Positions 14,021-15,342 of a DNA stretch of 15,342 nucleotides are shown here, in pieces. The stretch's first letter is position 1. Every line of letters starts with the position of its first letter. The stretch covers positions 1 through 15,342 of the forward strand of contig JAFGEY010000524.1 in the NCBI GenBank assembly GCA_016931365.1, read 5' to 3'. The position numbers and the translations under genes were made by a program. The notes beneath the pieces were generated by a model, which saw nothing but the letters and a program-made list of their open reading frames with translations, was not told the origin of the DNA and did not search any database. This DNA is from Anaerolineae bacterium. GTDB lineage: Bacteria > Chloroflexota > Anaerolineae > JAFGEY01.

Positions 14021-14532
14021 ACCTGATTCTCCAAAGGGGTGCGCCGCGGGCCAAAGGCATTGGCGACCTCGGAATAGTTCAAATACACAACCATCAAGAC
14101 GCCATACAGCATCAGCAGGCTCACATAGGCTGGTTTGGACGTAAAGTAGAGGATCAAGGCGCACAACAATTGAATGCTCTGCACGGTCATCGCCGCCGTC
14201 CAGCCAAAGAGACGCCGTCGGCAAAAGCCGAGGGCAGTAAGAAAGGCCAGCAGTCCCAGCGGCACAAAGAGGATGGTCAGGCGCGCACTGGTTTTGCCAA
14301 TTTCCAGCAGGCGCGCCCAGACACCGGTTAAATCGACGGGCGCGGCGGCAAGCCATTGACCGACCTGCTCGGCATTGAGCCAGGGCAGGGCATAGCTGGC
14401 CACGGTGTGCACCAGGCCGAGGCCGAGCAGCCCGGCGGCCTGGATCACCAGCAGCAGGGCGACGATCCTGACCGCGCGCGGGCAGGCAGGTTGTCGTTGG
14501 CCGGTTCGGTCGTTCTCGCGCTTTTGACGCAT
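14017..14532 (-). CDS. Polytopic membrane protein, unknown function
   Basis: This 171-residue protein is not recognised. A charged N-terminus (1-19, many Arg/Lys) precedes four hydrophobic segments (about 20-40, 83-103, 110-130, 133-150) and a short tail containing LNYSEVANAFGPRR. The loop between segments 1 and 2 (about 45-80) is the longest and probably lies outside the membrane. The ATG at 14532 is 7 nt after the upstream gene's stop. A longer in-frame start at 14826 would overlap almost 290 bp of that gene and add 98 residues of non-membrane, shadow-like sequence, so it is rejected. The stop overlaps the start of the Vps62-like gene by 4 nt (ATGA), tying their translation together. This suggests a membrane partner of that protein. 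Confidence 0.72.
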   Translation of the reverse strand: MRQKRENDRTGQRQPACPRAVRIVALLLVIQAAGLLGLGLVHTVASYALPWLNAEQVGQWLAAAPVDLTGVWARLLEIGKTSARLTILFVPLGLLAFLTALGFCRRRLFGWTAAMTVQSIQLLCALILYFTSKPAYVSLLMLYGVLMVVYLNYSEVANAFGPRRTPLENQV

Positions 14533-14539
14533 CAGTGCG

Positions 14540-15262
14540 TTATCCGTTCTGCAAAGTCTGTGCCACGTGGTGGGCGGCCTGCTCTTCTCCCCTGGGGACA
14601 GGCACGCGCACCACCTCGGTCTGGCGGCCGGTGCGGGTGGGGAAGGAATAGCCGATCGCCAGGAGCGGCGGGTCGCCTTCCCGCACTTGGACCCCTTCCA
14701 GCCGCGCGCCCAGGGTGTTCCAGGTGTGCAAGACGCCGCCCAGGTATACGGCCGAACGTCCGATGAAGGCCTGGCCAACTGCGCGCTGGTTGCGCGCATA
14801 GTTGATCCGGGGCACGCCAAAGGCAACCACGCCGATCAGCAGGATCAGGCCCAGGAGGGTCAGCAAAACGGCCAGCCCGCCATCCGGCAGGAGCAGGAAA
14901 AAGATCAGCCCGATCAGCAGGGCAATGCCGGCGATGAGGAAAAAGAGGCCGCGTTTTTCGCTCGTTTCCAGGCCCAGTTCAACCTCGCTATAGCGCGACC
15001 ATTCTTCAGGCGCGTACTGCCAGTGGACGATCAGCTCGTCGCCGCGCAGCAGTCGATCCAGCGTGGCCGCGCGCTTGAAATAGATCAGCGCGACAATCGC
15101 GCCGGTGATGGCAATGAGCAGGTTGATGAGGCCGAGGCCATAGCCAAAGCGCATCATGTCCATCCCGAGGAGCGACGGCATAAAGATGCCCGCAAGGGCC
15201 AGCCCGGCGATGATCAGCCAGACCACGGCGACCGTTTTCTGTGAATTGTGGGTTTCGGGCAT
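14540..15262 (-). CDS. Membrane protein with two hairpins and PH-like C-terminal region, unknown function
   Basis: This 240-residue protein is not assigned to a known family. It has two pairs of hydrophobic segments (about 10-30 with 40-61, and 105-125 with 128-150) separated by a soluble loop containing RGDELIVHWQYAPEEWSRY (73-91). A soluble tail of about 90 residues follows (155-240). The tail has short alternating hydrophobic stretches (AVYLGGVLHTW, LLAIGYSF, EVVRVPVPRG) that suggest a small beta-rich domain of bacterial PH/YcxB-like type; this is a weak visual match. The ATG at 15262 has AGAAAG upstream. The in-frame ATG at 15289 has no ribosome site and abuts the putative -10 box. It is the first gene of the three-gene cassette, and the next gene starts 7 nt after its stop. 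Confidence 0.7.
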   Translation of the reverse strand: MPETHNSQKTVAVVWLIIAGLALAGIFMPSLLGMDMMRFGYGLGLINLLIAITGAIVALIYFKRAATLDRLLRGDELIVHWQYAPEEWSRYSEVELGLETSEKRGLFFLIAGIALLIGLIFFLLLPDGGLAVLLTLLGLILLIGVVAFGVPRINYARNQRAVGQAFIGRSAVYLGGVLHTWNTLGARLEGVQVREGDPPLLAIGYSFPTRTGRQTEVVRVPVPRGEEQAAHHVAQTLQNG

Positions 15263-15289
15263 AGATATCTTTCTAGCGCCAGACTCCAT

Positions 15290-15320
15290 CTTATAGACAA
15301 ATCAGACCAATGTTGGACAA
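15290..15320 (-). promoter_or_regulatory. Possible promoter for the three-gene membrane cassette
   Basis: On the minus strand TTGTCC (15315-15320) and TATAAG (15290-15295) are 19 bp apart, longer than the ideal spacer. Initiation would fall near 15283, upstream of the ATG at 15262. It is the best match in the short region available before the window ends. Confidence 0.3.
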
Positions 15321-15342
15321 TGACTGAATGAGTATCTATCCG

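Noticed and set aside
14021..14356. N-terminal extension of the Vps62-like protein to ATG 14356
   Set aside because: It overlaps most of the preceding membrane-protein gene in another frame, and the internal ATG 14020 has a good ribosome site and the ATGA coupling overlap.

Overview
This GC-rich window is densely coded and carries fourteen protein genes in three blocks. No rRNA, tRNA, CRISPR array or insertion sequence was recognised. The gene mix (FtsK, a PlsY-type acyltransferase, a lipoprotein-type binding protein, strong GGAGG ribosome sites, DEPAH-type membrane glycosyltransferase, large uncharacterised membrane proteins) fits a Gram-positive-like or monoderm-like bacterium. Chloroflexota (Anaerolineae-like) is my best guess, but this is inference from gene style, not from a marker gene.

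Block 1 (1-4042, minus strand): an ArnT/GT39-like polytopic membrane protein, then an M28 zinc aminopeptidase, then the N-terminal 395 codons of the FtsK DNA translocase, which runs off the left edge. The first two genes are 25 bp apart. ftsK also has its own good sigma-70-type promoter.

Block 2 (4043-10319, plus strand): a divergent control region with three perfect DNA dyads and a consensus TTGACA-16-TATAAT promoter, a small unrecognised membrane protein, and a complete branched-chain/hydrophobic amino acid ABC transporter in the order livK-livH-livM-livG-livF. Ribosome-site positions and overlaps indicate one translationally coupled operon. A perfect 10-bp hairpin separates the binding-protein gene from the permeases, and a 15-bp bidirectional terminator closes the block. 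Both permeases are longer than the usual family size and carry additional hydrophobic segments.

Block 3 (10335-15262, minus strand): plsY (with altered motif residues), a D-2-hydroxyacid dehydrogenase-family protein, an intergenic 7-bp-periodic GACC repeat that folds into an inverted repeat, and a tightly packed three-gene cassette of unknown function. The last gene of that cassette (12146-14020) encodes a 624-residue protein. Its N-terminal half has motifs resembling the eukaryotic Vps62/DUF946 family, followed by a coiled coil and a C-terminal membrane anchor. Its two partners are polytopic membrane proteins, one with a PH-like C-terminal tail. This cassette is the best candidate for an undescribed system.

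A possible shared theme for blocks 1 and 2 is peptide and amino acid use: the M28 peptidase releases amino acids and the Liv transporter imports them. The link is contextual only.
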